From: Parabacteroides goldsteinii DSM 19448 = WAL 12034
Lineage (GTDB): Bacteria > Bacteroidota > Bacteroidia > Bacteroidales > Tannerellaceae
Reading direction: 5' to 3'
Length of the DNA stretch: 64,000 nt
NCBI RefSeq assembly: GCF_000969835.1
Contig: NZ_KQ033913.1
Location: forward strand, 998,194 to 1,062,193
Numbering within the stretch: the stretch's first letter is position 1; the number at the start of each line of letters is the position of its first letter. The position numbers and the translations under genes were made by a program. Below the pieces are notes generated by a model. That model ran no database searches. It saw only the letters and a list, made by a program, of their open reading frames with translations, and had not been told where the DNA came from. Shown piece after piece: positions 50,679 to 59,206 of this stretch.

Positions 50679-50912
50679 GATAGTAAATTTAGTTCATACT
50701 ATTTTGAAAATATACGACAGTAAACTTTACGGCTGTATATTTTGCAAATATAGTGTATTTATCTATGAGTAGAAAATATATGGCCGTAATTTATGCTGCT
50801 GTATATTTTTGAGAGATGGGTGGAGAATGGGTTGTTAGCCAACGCAGTTACGACTGCTTGCTTGTGGGCTTGCAGGCAGGACGCAAGTTAGGCATCGGTA
50901 TTTTATGAGAGA

Positions 50913-51491
50913 TTAATAGTATTTTCCGATTCCCCCAAATCCAGTTATAATTTTATTCTCTTTCGTTTTATTGATAAAGTTGTTTAGTCGTTTTTCAAAT
51001 TCTTCAGGCCGTTTCCTGGCTGCTTCAATGTATGCAATTCGGATACGTTTATATGGGTCGGAGAAGTGTTGATAGTTTTTCCATGTTGTTTTATCTGCTT
51101 TCAATCTGTCAATTATATCATCTGGAAAAATAAAAGGGTCAGACAAAATAGTTCGTATTTTATCCTCAAATTTAGGGTGTATCATTTTATTTTCTAATAA
51201 CCATTTAAGTCTTTCTTTGTTGGCTTGCGAGTATGTGCTTTTAGGGTTTCTTGGCGTGAAACGCTGAATTTTATGTTCTTTGTCAAGCGATTTTATTGTA
51301 CTGTCAATCCATTCGAAACAAAGGGCTTCTTCAACGGCATCATTGTATATAATGCTTTTTTTACCTGATGATTTCTGAGGAAAGACAAACCAAATTTCAT
51401 CTTTGATTTCAAAATTGTCTGTCAGCCACTTTCTCCAATCTTCCCGATTTTCAAAGTACTTTATTTTATTCTCTGTTGCCATAATGGTCAT
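50913..51491 (-). CDS. YdeI/OmpD-associated (bacteriocin-protection) family protein
   Basis: A 192-residue protein of the YdeI family. REDWRKWLTDNFEIKDEIWFVFPQKSSGKKSIIYNDAVEEALCFEWIDS is the conserved N-terminal block, FTPRNPKSTYSQANKERLKWL the middle, and FGGIGKYY the usual end. Members have been linked to resistance to antimicrobial peptides in some bacteria; the mechanism is unclear. ATG 51491 overlaps the stop of the preceding gene as ATGA, so coupled translation is likely; ATG 51482 is the alternative start. Confidence 0.82.
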   Translation of the reverse strand: MTIMATENKIKYFENREDWRKWLTDNFEIKDEIWFVFPQKSSGKKSIIYNDAVEEALCFEWIDSTIKSLDKEHKIQRFTPRNPKSTYSQANKERLKWLLENKMIHPKFEDKIRTILSDPFIFPDDIIDRLKADKTTWKNYQHFSDPYKRIRIAYIEAARKRPEEFEKRLNNFINKTKENKIITGFGGIGKYY

Positions 51492-51886
51492 CTTTTGGTA
51501 AACTCAATCGGTTCGATGTCATAATTTAGGGTTTTGATGTCGCAGTCTTTGTAATCTATCCCGTAACGCATCCTGATTTCAGCAAAATGCGGGCAGATAT
51601 ACGAAGGCATAGTCGGGTCGACAGAACACCAACCGGCTCCTTCTATGTAGCATTCGGGCCAGGGATTGATAGTTGTGAGTGATATTTCGTAATTATCTCC
51701 GTTTTTCGAAATTTGTGTAATCCGCTGGGGATAACAGTCTATTGCTTTAATATCGGACTTCTTCACTGTAAAGGTGAAATTGACGGTATCCTGATTAGCC
51801 AGGCGGAAGTATTTGGAATATGATTGTGCAAAAACTGACTGTGCAATAAACATACACATACTCAGCATAAATAGGTCTTTACTCAT
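51488..51886 (-). CDS. Small exported protein of unknown function
   Basis: A 132-residue protein with a signal peptide (MSKDLFMLSMCMFIAQSVFAQ). The mature part is beta-rich with several cysteines (CYPQRITQI, PECYIEGAGWCSVDP, YICPHFAEIRMRYGIDYKDCD). No family is recognised. A minus-strand -7 box TAACTTTG is at 51918-51925. It is followed, with an ATGA overlap, by the YdeI-family gene. Confidence 0.65.
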   Translation of the reverse strand: MSKDLFMLSMCMFIAQSVFAQSYSKYFRLANQDTVNFTFTVKKSDIKAIDCYPQRITQISKNGDNYEISLTTINPWPECYIEGAGWCSVDPTMPSYICPHFAEIRMRYGIDYKDCDIKTLNYDIEPIEFTKR

Positions 51887-51976
51887 GACGTTTCGTTTTA
51901 TGATTTACAAACGATGACAAAGTTAGTAAATATTTAGATGTTATGATGATTATGGGGAATAAACCTTTGGATGGGG

Positions 51977-52042
51977 AAATTTTCAGGTAGACTTGAAAAA
52001 AGTATCTTTTTTGAGAAGATTATCAAGTCTACCTGAAAATTT
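51977..52042. repeat. Perfect 20-bp inverted repeat (large hairpin)
   Basis: Arms 51977-51996 and 52023-52042 are exact reverse complements with a 26-bp loop. The loop itself contains the palindrome AAAAAGTATCTTTTT-like core. It follows the thioredoxin gene stop by 40 bp on the minus strand and may act as its terminator, or it may be a small transposon scar. Confidence 0.8.
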
Positions 52043-52081
52043 TTGTTTGTAGAGTAAGTGAAAACTGAAGTGAAAAACAAA

Positions 52082-52570
52082 TTACTTTTTCAGTAAAATT
52101 GATTCTATCTTTTCCTTTAACTGATCTTTAGGCATTGCTCCCTGAAGCATTTGGGGCTTTCCTTCCATAGGGATGTATAGAAGGGCCGGTATTCCCTGAA
52201 TGCCGAATGCCTGGGCCAACTCTGTTTCTTTATCTACATCGACTTTGTAAATGTTGATCTGTCCGGCATATTCTTTGGCTAGCTGTTCCAGTGAAGGAGC
52301 GATCATCTTACAGGGACCGCACCAGTCGGCATAGAAGTCGATGATGGCAGGTTTATTGCCCAGATATTTCCATTCATTCGGACTGGCTTCGTAATTATAT
52401 ACTTTCTTCAGAAAGTCAGCCTTATTGAGGTGTACAGGAGCTGCTGTCTCTTTTCCTGTAGTTTCGGTGTCGCTTGCTGCTTCGTTGTTTTTAGCCTGTC
52501 CTTTGCATGAGGCCAGCGTCATAAAACCGACCATTAAAGCCAGCAATGTAAAGAATTTTCTACTTTTCAT
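52082..52570 (-). CDS. Thioredoxin-fold lipoprotein
   Basis: A 162-residue protein with a signal peptide and lipobox Cys22 (LASC), so it acts in the periplasm attached to a membrane. The thioredoxin domain (about 60-160) carries the active site WCGPC and the cis-Pro segment GIQGIPALL. ATG 52570 (MKSRKF) gives the cleaner signal peptide; 52579 is possible. It is the last gene of an operon with the DoxD-DoxA and DUF6132 genes, so a shared redox role is likely. Confidence 0.87.
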   Translation of the reverse strand: MKSRKFFTLLALMVGFMTLASCKGQAKNNEAASDTETTGKETAAPVHLNKADFLKKVYNYEASPNEWKYLGNKPAIIDFYADWCGPCKMIAPSLEQLAKEYAGQINIYKVDVDKETELAQAFGIQGIPALLYIPMEGKPQMLQGAMPKDQLKEKIESILLKK

Positions 52571-52595
52571 TAGATACATTTTTTGATATTGATAA

Positions 52596-53630
52596 TTAAT
52601 ATGTCAGGTCCTGTTTCCAGGCGATACCACTTATATCTGTTAATATAAGTTCGTAATTTCCTTTTGGCAAATCAGCCAGTGCTTTATCCTTTAACGTTAG
52701 CTCTGCTTTACTACCTAATGGTATGACAAGGCTATGTTTACCTGGAACAACTTTTGCCACATAATTGTTTTTGATGTCTTTTGCCGGAAATTCGGATAAT
52801 TCTTCTCCGTTCCTGTTAAGAATAATATTTCCGTTGGTATCTTTTAGAGTGATACCGATCAGAAAAGATCCATATACATCGGCACCTTCCACACGGTAAA
52901 CGGTGAATGAAAGTTTATCCTGATCCAGACCGGCTGCTGATATCTCGATTTTCGGTTTGACAGATTTATTATGTAATTTTCCCCATACTCCGTTATGAAA
53001 TACCTGATTAGTCAGGAGTGTCAGGAATAATATGGCCGTAGCACCTGTGATCGACATTTTTCCTAATACATTATGGCTGACAGGCAGTGGACCGGAGGTC
53101 AGCCATCGTGTCCATCCATATTCGTTAAACTGCGGTATCCTGGAAATAAGCTTATTATCGAGTGAAAACTTTCCTCCACCTGACAGGAAGATCGTGAAAC
53201 CGGCGGCGATGCCCAGAACGCCTATTTGCCATTCATCCAAACAGGTTGTTCCCAGCCAACCTGAACCTAATAATATTCCGGTAGCAAGGCTTAACACTCC
53301 GATACTCATCAATCGGGTAAAGAAGCCGAGTATGAAAAGCAATCCGACAATTCCTTCAATGATTGTAAATATAACCATCGACCACCAGAGCTGTTCCGGA
53401 TTGGATACGAGATATTCGATGAGAGGCTTTATACCGAATGAGTTGGGGAGAAAATGATTGAATTTTTCTCCAATGTAACCGGCTGTGTCGGGAATCAATT
53501 TATTTTCCAGTATCAACCTTCGCCAGAAAGCGGAAAAATAAGTCCAGCCAACAACCAGGCGCAGTGCAAATGTAAACATTCCGAATAAAGAATATGATTG
53601 CTGCATATTCTGTTTTTCTTCTATTTCCAT
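52596..53630 (-). CDS. DoxD-DoxA fusion (thiosulfate:quinone oxidoreductase-like) membrane protein
   Basis: A 344-residue protein. Residues 15-205 are DoxX/DoxD-type with about four membrane helices (FALRLVVGWTYFSAFWRRLI, SMVIFTIIEGIVGLLFILGFFTRL). Residues 215-344 match DoxA, a beta-rich extracytoplasmic domain (TLKDTNGNIILNRNGEEL, GNYELILTDISGIAWKQDL). In Acidianus the two subunits form a thiosulfate:quinone oxidoreductase; in Bacteroidales the fused form is common, but the substrate is not known. It lies between the thioredoxin and DUF6132 genes. Confidence 0.85.
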   Translation of the reverse strand: MEIEEKQNMQQSYSLFGMFTFALRLVVGWTYFSAFWRRLILENKLIPDTAGYIGEKFNHFLPNSFGIKPLIEYLVSNPEQLWWSMVIFTIIEGIVGLLFILGFFTRLMSIGVLSLATGILLGSGWLGTTCLDEWQIGVLGIAAGFTIFLSGGGKFSLDNKLISRIPQFNEYGWTRWLTSGPLPVSHNVLGKMSITGATAILFLTLLTNQVFHNGVWGKLHNKSVKPKIEISAAGLDQDKLSFTVYRVEGADVYGSFLIGITLKDTNGNIILNRNGEELSEFPAKDIKNNYVAKVVPGKHSLVIPLGSKAELTLKDKALADLPKGNYELILTDISGIAWKQDLTY

Positions 53631-53639
53631 ATCTATAAG

Positions 53640-53861
53640 TTATTTATCTTTATTTGTTGAAACTTTATTTTCTTTTTGGAAAGAGCTGAAAAGTAATCCC
53701 CCGATGATGCTTCCCCAAATCGAACTGTTGATTGGTGAAGAAGTTATAGGGCATGTCCCTGTTGTACAACCGATAAATTTCCAATAAAGAAATCCTCCAA
53801 GTGCGCCTATTGCTATCCCCAGTAATGTGAGCCAGTGTCTTTTGATGTATTTTCTTGTCAT
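53640..53861 (-). CDS. DUF6132 family small membrane protein
   Basis: A 73-residue protein with two glycine-rich hydrophobic helices (LTLLGIAIGALGGFLYWKF and SIWGSIIGGLLFSSF) around a GCTTGTCPITSSP motif with two cysteines, the DUF6132 signature. ATG 53861 is used; the longer frame from 54020 overlaps the promoter. The cysteine pair and the neighbours (DoxD-DoxA, thioredoxin) suggest a sulfur or redox role, which is inference. Confidence 0.82.
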   Translation of the reverse strand: MTRKYIKRHWLTLLGIAIGALGGFLYWKFIGCTTGTCPITSSPINSSIWGSIIGGLLFSSFQKENKVSTNKDK

Positions 53862-53921
53862 TGTAAAATCTCCTAGTGTTGTTGAGTTATTAATATTTTT
53901 TCCCTTGCAAGGATTATAATA

Positions 53922-53953
53922 CAAACGTAGATTGTATTTTCTAATAAAACAAG
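53922..53953 (-). promoter_or_regulatory. Promoter of the DUF6132-DoxDA-thioredoxin operon
   Basis: On the minus strand -33 is CTTG (53950-53953) and -7 is TACGTTTG (53922-53929), 20 bp apart. The transcript would start near 53916, 55 nt before the DUF6132 ATG. Confidence 0.7.
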
Positions 53954-54177
53954 TTTCTACTGGAAAATATATATAGGCGTAACAAACTTTCACGAAAAAG
54001 TCTATCAACAGCAGTTTCAAAACCGATTTATTGTGAAGTTTTTTTTCTCCTTCGCATTTTTATACAAAATCGTATAGTGGACTTTATTCCCTGTTTGTCT
54101 ACTTTATAAACATTATAAGATAGAATGGATCTTTACTATCCGGGAAGTCGATTTTCAGTAAAAAACGGCCGATCGGA

Positions 54178-54206
54178 TTTGATATGATTGAAATTATCTA
54201 TCTTTG
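54178..54206 (+). promoter_or_regulatory. Promoter of recR
   Basis: TTTG at 54178-54181 and TATCTTTG at 54199-54206 with a 17-bp spacer, 20 bp before the recR ATG. The 365-bp gap 53862-54226 holds this promoter and the opposite one at 53922, and nothing else that I can see. Confidence 0.7.
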
Positions 54207-54226
54207 TGGTCAAAGAAAGGTAATCA

Positions 54227-54850
54227 ATGACTCAAAAATATCCATCCGCTTTATTGGAAAATGCAGTAAATGAGTTGGCTTCGCTTCCCGGAGTGGGGAG
54301 GAAGACGGCTTTGCGACTGGCTTTATATATGTTACGCCGGGATGAAGGTTATACGGAAAATTTTGCATCCGCTTTGCTGGCCTTGCGGAAAGAAGTGAAG
54401 TATTGCAAAGTTTGTCATAATATCTGTGACGATGAGATGTGTTCTATCTGTGCTGATCCTAAACGGGATCAGTCGACCGTTTGTGTGGTTGAAAATATCA
54501 AGGAAGTAATGGCGATCGAAAATACCGGGCAGTTTCGTGGTGTTTATCATGTTCTTGGAGGGATTATTTCGCCGATAGACGGTATTGGACCGGGCGATTT
54601 GCAGATAGACAGTCTGGTGCAACGGGTCGCTAACGAAGAAGTAAAGGAAATTGTCCTTGCACTTAGTACTACGATGGAAGGGGACACGACCAATTTCTTT
54701 ATCTATCGCAAGCTATCCCCTTATAATGTGAAGATAACCGTCATTGCCCGTGGTGTTTCTATTGGTGATGAGATTGAGTATGCGGACGAAATAACATTGG
54801 GACGTTCTATTGTGAACCGTACCAGTTTTAATGACTCAATAAAAATATAA
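54227..54850 (+). CDS. recR: Recombination mediator RecR
   Basis: A 207-residue RecR, normal length, working in RecFOR-dependent gap repair. Helix-hairpin-helix [20 protein letters not shown], the zinc finger [16 protein letters not shown], and the Toprim domain ([35 protein letters not shown]) are all complete. It begins a run with a glycosyltransferase (10 bp gap) and an acetyltransferase (1 bp gap). Confidence 0.95.
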   Translation: MTQKYPSALLENAVNELASLPGVGRKTALRLALYMLRRDEGYTENFASALLALRKEVKYCKVCHNICDDEMCSICADPKRDQSTVCVVENIKEVMAIENTGQFRGVYHVLGGIISPIDGIGPGDLQIDSLVQRVANEEVKEIVLALSTTMEGDTTNFFIYRKLSPYNVKITVIARGVSIGDEIEYADEITLGRSIVNRTSFNDSIKI

Positions 54851-54860
54851 TCTGATTCTT

Positions 54861-56036
54861 ATGTACGAAACCAAGATTTCCGTTATTATCGTAAACTATA
54901 ATGTAAAGTATTTCCTGGAACAATGTCTTTATTCGGTTCAGGCTGCTGTTGCCGGACTCGATGCTGAGGTTTTTGTTGTGGACAATAATTCGACGGATGG
55001 TTCTGTCGATTATCTCCGTCCCCGGTTTCCGGAAGTGACGTTTATAGAGAATAAGGATAATCCGGGATTTGCTAAGGCCAATAATCAGGCGATCCGTCCA
55101 TGCAACGGAGAGTATGTTTTGTTGCTTAATCCGGATACAGTGATAGGTGAGGAGAGTCTTCGAACCCTGTGTTTCTTCATGGATGAACATCCGAATGCAG
55201 GTGGGATAGGTGTAAAGATGCTGGATGGGCATGGGGTATTCCTGCCTGAAAGTAAACGGAGTTTTCCTTCTCCCTGGGTTTCGTTCTGTAAGATCTTCGG
55301 TTTGTCGAAGTTGTTTCCGAAATCCCGTGTTTTTTCAAGATATAGCCTGGCGTATCTGGATAAGGAGAAACAACATAAAGTGGATGTGCTGGCCGGTGCA
55401 TTTATGTTGCTGCGCCATGAAGCGCTGGATAAGACCGGACTCCTGGATGAAGATTTCTTTATGTATGGCGAGGACATCGACCTGTCGTACCGGATGGTGT
55501 TGGGGGGCTATAAAAACTATTATATCCCCGAGCGTATTCTCCATTATAAAGGAGAAAGTACCAAGCATGGCGATATGAAATATGTAAAGGCATTCTACGG
55601 TGCCATGTTGATCTTTTTCAATAAATATTATCCTCATTCCGGCTGGCTGATGGGATTTTTTATCCGGCTGGCTATCGGGTTGCGTGCTTCATTGGCTGCT
55701 TTATCGCGTTTGTTGGGAGTAAAGCCAAAGTCGAAAAGCAAGCATAAGCGCTTACTGGTTCTTTGCCGTGAGGACAATTTTGAAGCGATTAAGGCTGCCT
55801 GTGTAAAACAGATGCCGGAACTGGAACATGTAAATCTTTGGGATCTGGATGAGGAACGTGTAATGGATGCTATCTGCCGCCGTAATCAGATGAAGGAGTT
55901 TACGGATTATGCTTTTTGTTATCCGGATGCCCGTTTTGAACAGATGCTTCTGTTTATGGATACGCTGGTCGACAAGAAAGTTACTTATCATATTTATTGT
56001 AAAAAAAGTGGACAACTAATATCACCGGGAAAATAA
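54861..56036 (+). CDS. Family 2 glycosyltransferase
   Basis: A 391-residue GT-A glycosyltransferase of the rhamnosyl-type GT2 group. ISVIIVNYNVKYFLEQCL, VVDNNSTDGS, LLNPDTVIG and MYGEDIDLSYRM (the ED acceptor-side motif) are present. Residues 250-290 hold an amphipathic or membrane helix (MGFFIRLAIGLRASLAALSRLL), and the last 110 residues form an extra C-terminal domain. It likely decorates a cell-surface glycan. It sits between recR and the acetyltransferase. Confidence 0.88.
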   Translation: MYETKISVIIVNYNVKYFLEQCLYSVQAAVAGLDAEVFVVDNNSTDGSVDYLRPRFPEVTFIENKDNPGFAKANNQAIRPCNGEYVLLLNPDTVIGEESLRTLCFFMDEHPNAGGIGVKMLDGHGVFLPESKRSFPSPWVSFCKIFGLSKLFPKSRVFSRYSLAYLDKEKQHKVDVLAGAFMLLRHEALDKTGLLDEDFFMYGEDIDLSYRMVLGGYKNYYIPERILHYKGESTKHGDMKYVKAFYGAMLIFFNKYYPHSGWLMGFFIRLAIGLRASLAALSRLLGVKPKSKSKHKRLLVLCREDNFEAIKAACVKQMPELEHVNLWDLDEERVMDAICRRNQMKEFTDYAFCYPDARFEQMLLFMDTLVDKKVTYHIYCKKSGQLISPGK

Positions 56037-56037
56037 T

Positions 56038-56571
56038 ATGGCACAACTGGAAAATGAAACGATCCGTCTCCGTGCCCTGGAGCCGGAAGATCTGGAACTT
56101 TTGTATCGCTGGGAGAATAATCCGGAGCTTTGGAGTCTTGGAAATACAATGTCTCCCTATTCGCGTTATATACTGAAAGAGTATATTCGTGAGTCGCATC
56201 GTGATATCTTCGACCTGAAGCAGTTACGCCTGATGATCGAGCTCCGTTCAACGGGGGCGGCTGTCGGTACTGTCGACCTGTACGATTTCGAACCGCATCA
56301 TCGGCGTGCCGGTATCGGTATTTTACTGGAACCTGTTTATCAAGGAAACGGGTTGGCTACCGAAGCAATGAATGTACTGGTGGATTATACGTTCTCTTTT
56401 CTGAAACTGCATCAGTTATATGTGCATATACCCGTCGATAACGAGGCCAGCAAAGCTCTTTTTACCCGCTGCGGATTTACCGTTACAGGTATCATGACAG
56501 ATTGGATCATCACAGAAAACGGATATTCTGATGTACTGATGATGCAAAAAGTAAATAAACAGATTGTGTGA
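56038..56571 (+). CDS. GNAT-family N-acetyltransferase (RimJ/RimL-like)
   Basis: A 177-residue acetyltransferase. IRLRALEPEDLELLYRWENNPELW is the N-terminal block of the RimJ/RimL group; HHRRAGIGILLEPVYQGNGLATEAM holds the acetyl-CoA site; ASKALFTRCGFTVTGI the last conserved block. It starts one base after the glycosyltransferase stop, so the two are co-translated. The substrate may be a protein N-terminus or a sugar amine; it cannot be told here. Confidence 0.87.
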   Translation: MAQLENETIRLRALEPEDLELLYRWENNPELWSLGNTMSPYSRYILKEYIRESHRDIFDLKQLRLMIELRSTGAAVGTVDLYDFEPHHRRAGIGILLEPVYQGNGLATEAMNVLVDYTFSFLKLHQLYVHIPVDNEASKALFTRCGFTVTGIMTDWIITENGYSDVLMMQKVNKQIV

Positions 56572-56575
56572 AAAT

Positions 56576-57172
56576 TTAATTCAGATAAGGATCTTTCGGA
56601 TATTTAGTCCATGCCTCGTAGTTACTGCCTAACTGTTCAAGTGAGTTCTTCCAAAAACTTTCTCCATCGGCAAGTAATACATTTTCTTTAGCTGCGTGAC
56701 TGACTACCCACGAGTTTTTATTGATCTCGTTTCCCAGCTGTCCTTCCGTCCATCCCGAATAACCAAGGAAAAACTTTACTTTTCCTTCAATCGAATGGCC
56801 ATTCTGCATATAACGCTTCAATGCTTCGAAATCACCGTCGAAATACAGGCGGTCTTTGATCTTTACAGAGTCGGGTACGATCAGATCTCCCAATGAATGG
56901 ATAAAGAACAACCGGTTGGCACTTACCGGGCCACCCAGATAGATTGGTATTTCCGGATACTCTTCCAGTTCCGGGAAAAAAGTGTTTACAATCAGATCCG
57001 TTTTCTTATTTAATACAAACCCCATCGATCCTTGCGTATTGTGTTCTACCAGTAGAACAACAGAACGCTGGAAATAAGCATCTTGCAGGAAAGGTTCTGA
57101 TATGAGTATGCTTCCTTGTGCAGGAAGGAGATTATTATGCGTAATTTTGAATATGTTATTATATGTAGCCAT
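56576..57172 (-). CDS. YqgE/AlgH family protein
   Basis: A 198-residue protein of the YqgE/AlgH family. QGSILISEPFLQDAYFQRSVVLLVEHNTQGSMGFVLNK and IPIYLGGPVSANRLFFIHS are its characteristic blocks, and KFFLGYSGWTEGQLGNEI follows. The family is conserved in bacteria but of uncertain function. It is convergent with the acetyltransferase gene, with a 4-bp gap. Confidence 0.9.
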   Translation of the reverse strand: MATYNNIFKITHNNLLPAQGSILISEPFLQDAYFQRSVVLLVEHNTQGSMGFVLNKKTDLIVNTFFPELEEYPEIPIYLGGPVSANRLFFIHSLGDLIVPDSVKIKDRLYFDGDFEALKRYMQNGHSIEGKVKFFLGYSGWTEGQLGNEINKNSWVVSHAAKENVLLADGESFWKNSLEQLGSNYEAWTKYPKDPYLN

Positions 57173-57239
57173 AGTGAAGATTGCTTACTGTTGTTAGACA
57201 GGGACAATATATGGCTTTTGATGTTAAGAAGCAAACGAA

Positions 57240-57284
57240 AAACCCGGCATTTGGGTTAATAAGTGTAAAATAAATGCCGGGTTT
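57240..57284 (-). terminator. Terminator after the aminotransferase gene
   Basis: AAACCCGGCATTT (57240-57252) and AAATGCCGGGTTT (57272-57284) are a perfect 13-bp stem with a 19-nt loop. It lies 8 bp past the aminotransferase stop on the minus strand. Confidence 0.8.
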
Positions 57285-57291
57285 GTGTTAA

Positions 57292-58605
57292 TTATAAGGT
57301 ATGATTTTCTTTGAATAGCTTTAAACGCTCTTCAAGCAGATCATATTGATGCGGTTTGATAAACGAAGTGCAGGCGCGAAGTCCTTCCTGATTACTTCCT
57401 GTCGTGCTTAATGAGATAGCACTTACGCCGTAATAGATCAGTTCTTCCATCAGCTGTCCGCCGGTCATTCCGGGATAGGCGATCGTGAAATAGAAACCGT
57501 CGGCAATAGGCTCGTCCAGGTCATGGTCGTAAACGATCGTAAAGCCATAGTCTGTAAAGATCTTCTTTAGCTTTTCAGCACGGCGTCCATATTCTTTCAC
57601 TTCAGTGATAAAATCGAACTGTCCGTCGGATGCCGCTTTGAACATGGCAGCCAATGCAATCTGTGCCGAGTGGCTGGTTCCTGATGACAGGGCGTATAAA
57701 ACACGGTGAATATATACTGTACCGAAAGTGCCACCGCCATAACGCTTGGTCAGTCCCGGATAGGCACGATGGTAAAGTTTATTGGAGATAGCCGTCACGC
57801 CGATACGCTGTCCGGCATAGCTGAATGCTTTGGAACCGGATATCTGTAAGATGTAATTATCTGTGTAATGGGCAACGCTTGCCTGGTAAGGTGCTTCAAA
57901 CGGTTTGCCAAGTTCTTTGCGGAAGTCCATTGCGAAATAGGCGAGGTCTTCGATCACGATCGTATCGTATTTGTTTGCCATTTCGCCGATGATCTTCAAT
58001 TCGTCGTCTGTCAGGCAGAACCAGGCCGGGTTGTTGGGATTGGAGTAGATCATAGCTGCGATATTACCTTTGGAAAGATGTTCTTCCAGGATTGCGCGCA
58101 GTTTTTCTCCACGGTATTCGTATACATCGAATGATTCGTATTTATAGCCCATCACAACGATTTGTTGTTTCTGGACAGGAAATCCCGGGTCGATGAACAG
58201 GATGGTGTCTTTTCCTTCCGTGCATTGTCCGCTGGTGAGGAAAGAGGCGAATGTTCCCTGCATGGAGCCGGTTACCGGAACACAACATTCCGGAGCAATA
58301 TCTATATTAATGAATGCCTTGATGAATCTGGAGGCTTCTGCTTTTACTTCCGGCGTACCGTTGATGTTCGGGTAAATGGAAGCGATGCCGTTTTGTAATG
58401 CTTTTACTTCTGCGTCTACGCCCACTTGTGCCGCTTTTAATCCGGGAACACCCATTTCCATGTGTATGAACTCGGTATTTGTTTCCTGTTCCAATTGTGT
58501 GGATATGGCAACAACTTCACGAATCGTTGCTTTCCCGAAATCCGGTAATCCGTAGCCATCTATTATTCGTCTGGCAGTCTGATAATCTACTGGAGTATTC
58601 TTCAT
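57292..58605 (-). CDS. PLP-dependent class I/II aminotransferase
   Basis: A 437-residue fold-type I aminotransferase. VPVTGSMQGTFASF forms the phosphate-binding region, YSNPNNPAWFCLTDDEL the NPxNP motif, VIEDLAYFAMDFR holds the Asp that binds the pyridine nitrogen, and ISGSKAFSYAGQRIGV holds the Schiff-base Lys. The last part includes ADGFYFTIAYPGMTGGQL. The substrate cannot be set by sequence. CAAAAGTA at 58629-58636 gives a minus-strand -7 box. It is a single gene between yqgE and the tRNAs. Confidence 0.88.
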   Translation of the reverse strand: MKNTPVDYQTARRIIDGYGLPDFGKATIREVVAISTQLEQETNTEFIHMEMGVPGLKAAQVGVDAEVKALQNGIASIYPNINGTPEVKAEASRFIKAFINIDIAPECCVPVTGSMQGTFASFLTSGQCTEGKDTILFIDPGFPVQKQQIVVMGYKYESFDVYEYRGEKLRAILEEHLSKGNIAAMIYSNPNNPAWFCLTDDELKIIGEMANKYDTIVIEDLAYFAMDFRKELGKPFEAPYQASVAHYTDNYILQISGSKAFSYAGQRIGVTAISNKLYHRAYPGLTKRYGGGTFGTVYIHRVLYALSSGTSHSAQIALAAMFKAASDGQFDFITEVKEYGRRAEKLKKIFTDYGFTIVYDHDLDEPIADGFYFTIAYPGMTGGQLMEELIYYGVSAISLSTTGSNQEGLRACTSFIKPHQYDLLEERLKLFKENHTL

Positions 58606-58676
58606 GTTTGTTATATTTATATAGAGGACAAAAGTAAAAAAATAATCAATCCAATGTGAAATATTTGTGTGAAACT

Positions 58677-58707
58677 GTTGTATAATTAAAAATATTATCT
58701 ACCTTTG
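58677..58707 (+). promoter_or_regulatory. Promoter of the tRNA-Asp pair
   Basis: GTTG at 58677-58680 and TACCTTTG at 58700-58707 with a 19-bp spacer, about 35 bp before the first tRNA. Confidence 0.65.
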
Positions 58708-58742
58708 CACCGCAATCGAGAGAGATGCAATACAAAAACATT

Positions 58743-58816
58743 GGTTCGGTAGTTCAGTTGGTTAGAATACATGCCTGTCACGCATGGGGTCGCGGGTTCG
58801 AGTCCCGTCCGGACCG
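58743..58816 (+). tRNA. tRNA-Asp (GTC), copy 1
   Basis: A 74-nt cloverleaf. The acceptor GGTTCGG pairs with CCGGACC, the anticodon loop reads CTGTCAC with anticodon GTC, and the T-arm has GGTTCGAGTCC. The discriminator is G, the usual one for Asp, and CCA is not encoded. Confidence 0.96.
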
Positions 58817-58853
58817 CCTCTTTTGAATAATGTTTTGTCTTTTTATTTTATTT

Positions 58854-58927
58854 GGTTCGGTAGTTCAGTTGGTTAGAATACATGCCTGTCACGCATGGGG
58901 TCGCGGGTTCGAGTCCCGTCCGGACCG
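58854..58927 (+). tRNA. tRNA-Asp (GTC), copy 2
   Basis: Identical in all 74 bases to copy 1, from which it is separated by 37 bp. It is followed within 3 bp by a terminator. Confidence 0.96.
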
Positions 58928-58930
58928 CTT

Positions 58931-58964
58931 AAAATCCTGTTAGTCTATTGATTAACAGGATTTT
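58931..58964 (+). terminator. Terminator of the tRNA-Asp transcript
   Basis: AAAATCCTGTTA (58931-58942) pairs with TAACAGGATTTT (58953-58964), followed by ATTTTTTT. Confidence 0.85.
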
Positions 58965-59152
58965 ATTTTTTTACAGTGTTGCACTTGTATTGCAAATCCG
59001 CATTTGCCCCATTCCTTTCCCACCATTGTGAAATACAGAAAAATATCCCCAACCTGAAGAAATTTCACTAAATTTGCTCCCGAAGTTAATTTATACAGGT
59101 ACTTTATCGGGGGCTTACCCTTAGTGGGTGATGTGATTAATTTTCTTGCCAT
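58952..59152 (-). CDS. Possible small protein, 66 residues
   Basis: MARKLITSPTKGKPPIKYLY and an internal GDIFLYFTMVGKEWGKCGF look protein-like, but I recognise no family, there is no -7 box in the expected place, and the end runs into the tRNA terminator. It could be a real small gene, a fragment left beside the tRNA, or chance. Confidence 0.2.
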   Translation of the reverse strand: MARKLITSPTKGKPPIKYLYKLTSGANLVKFLQVGDIFLYFTMVGKEWGKCGFAIQVQHCKKIKSC

Positions 59153-59206
59153 TTCATTTATATCGTTCCTAATATTTTATGCTCTGATAATCAGTGGCTA
59201 AGCATA

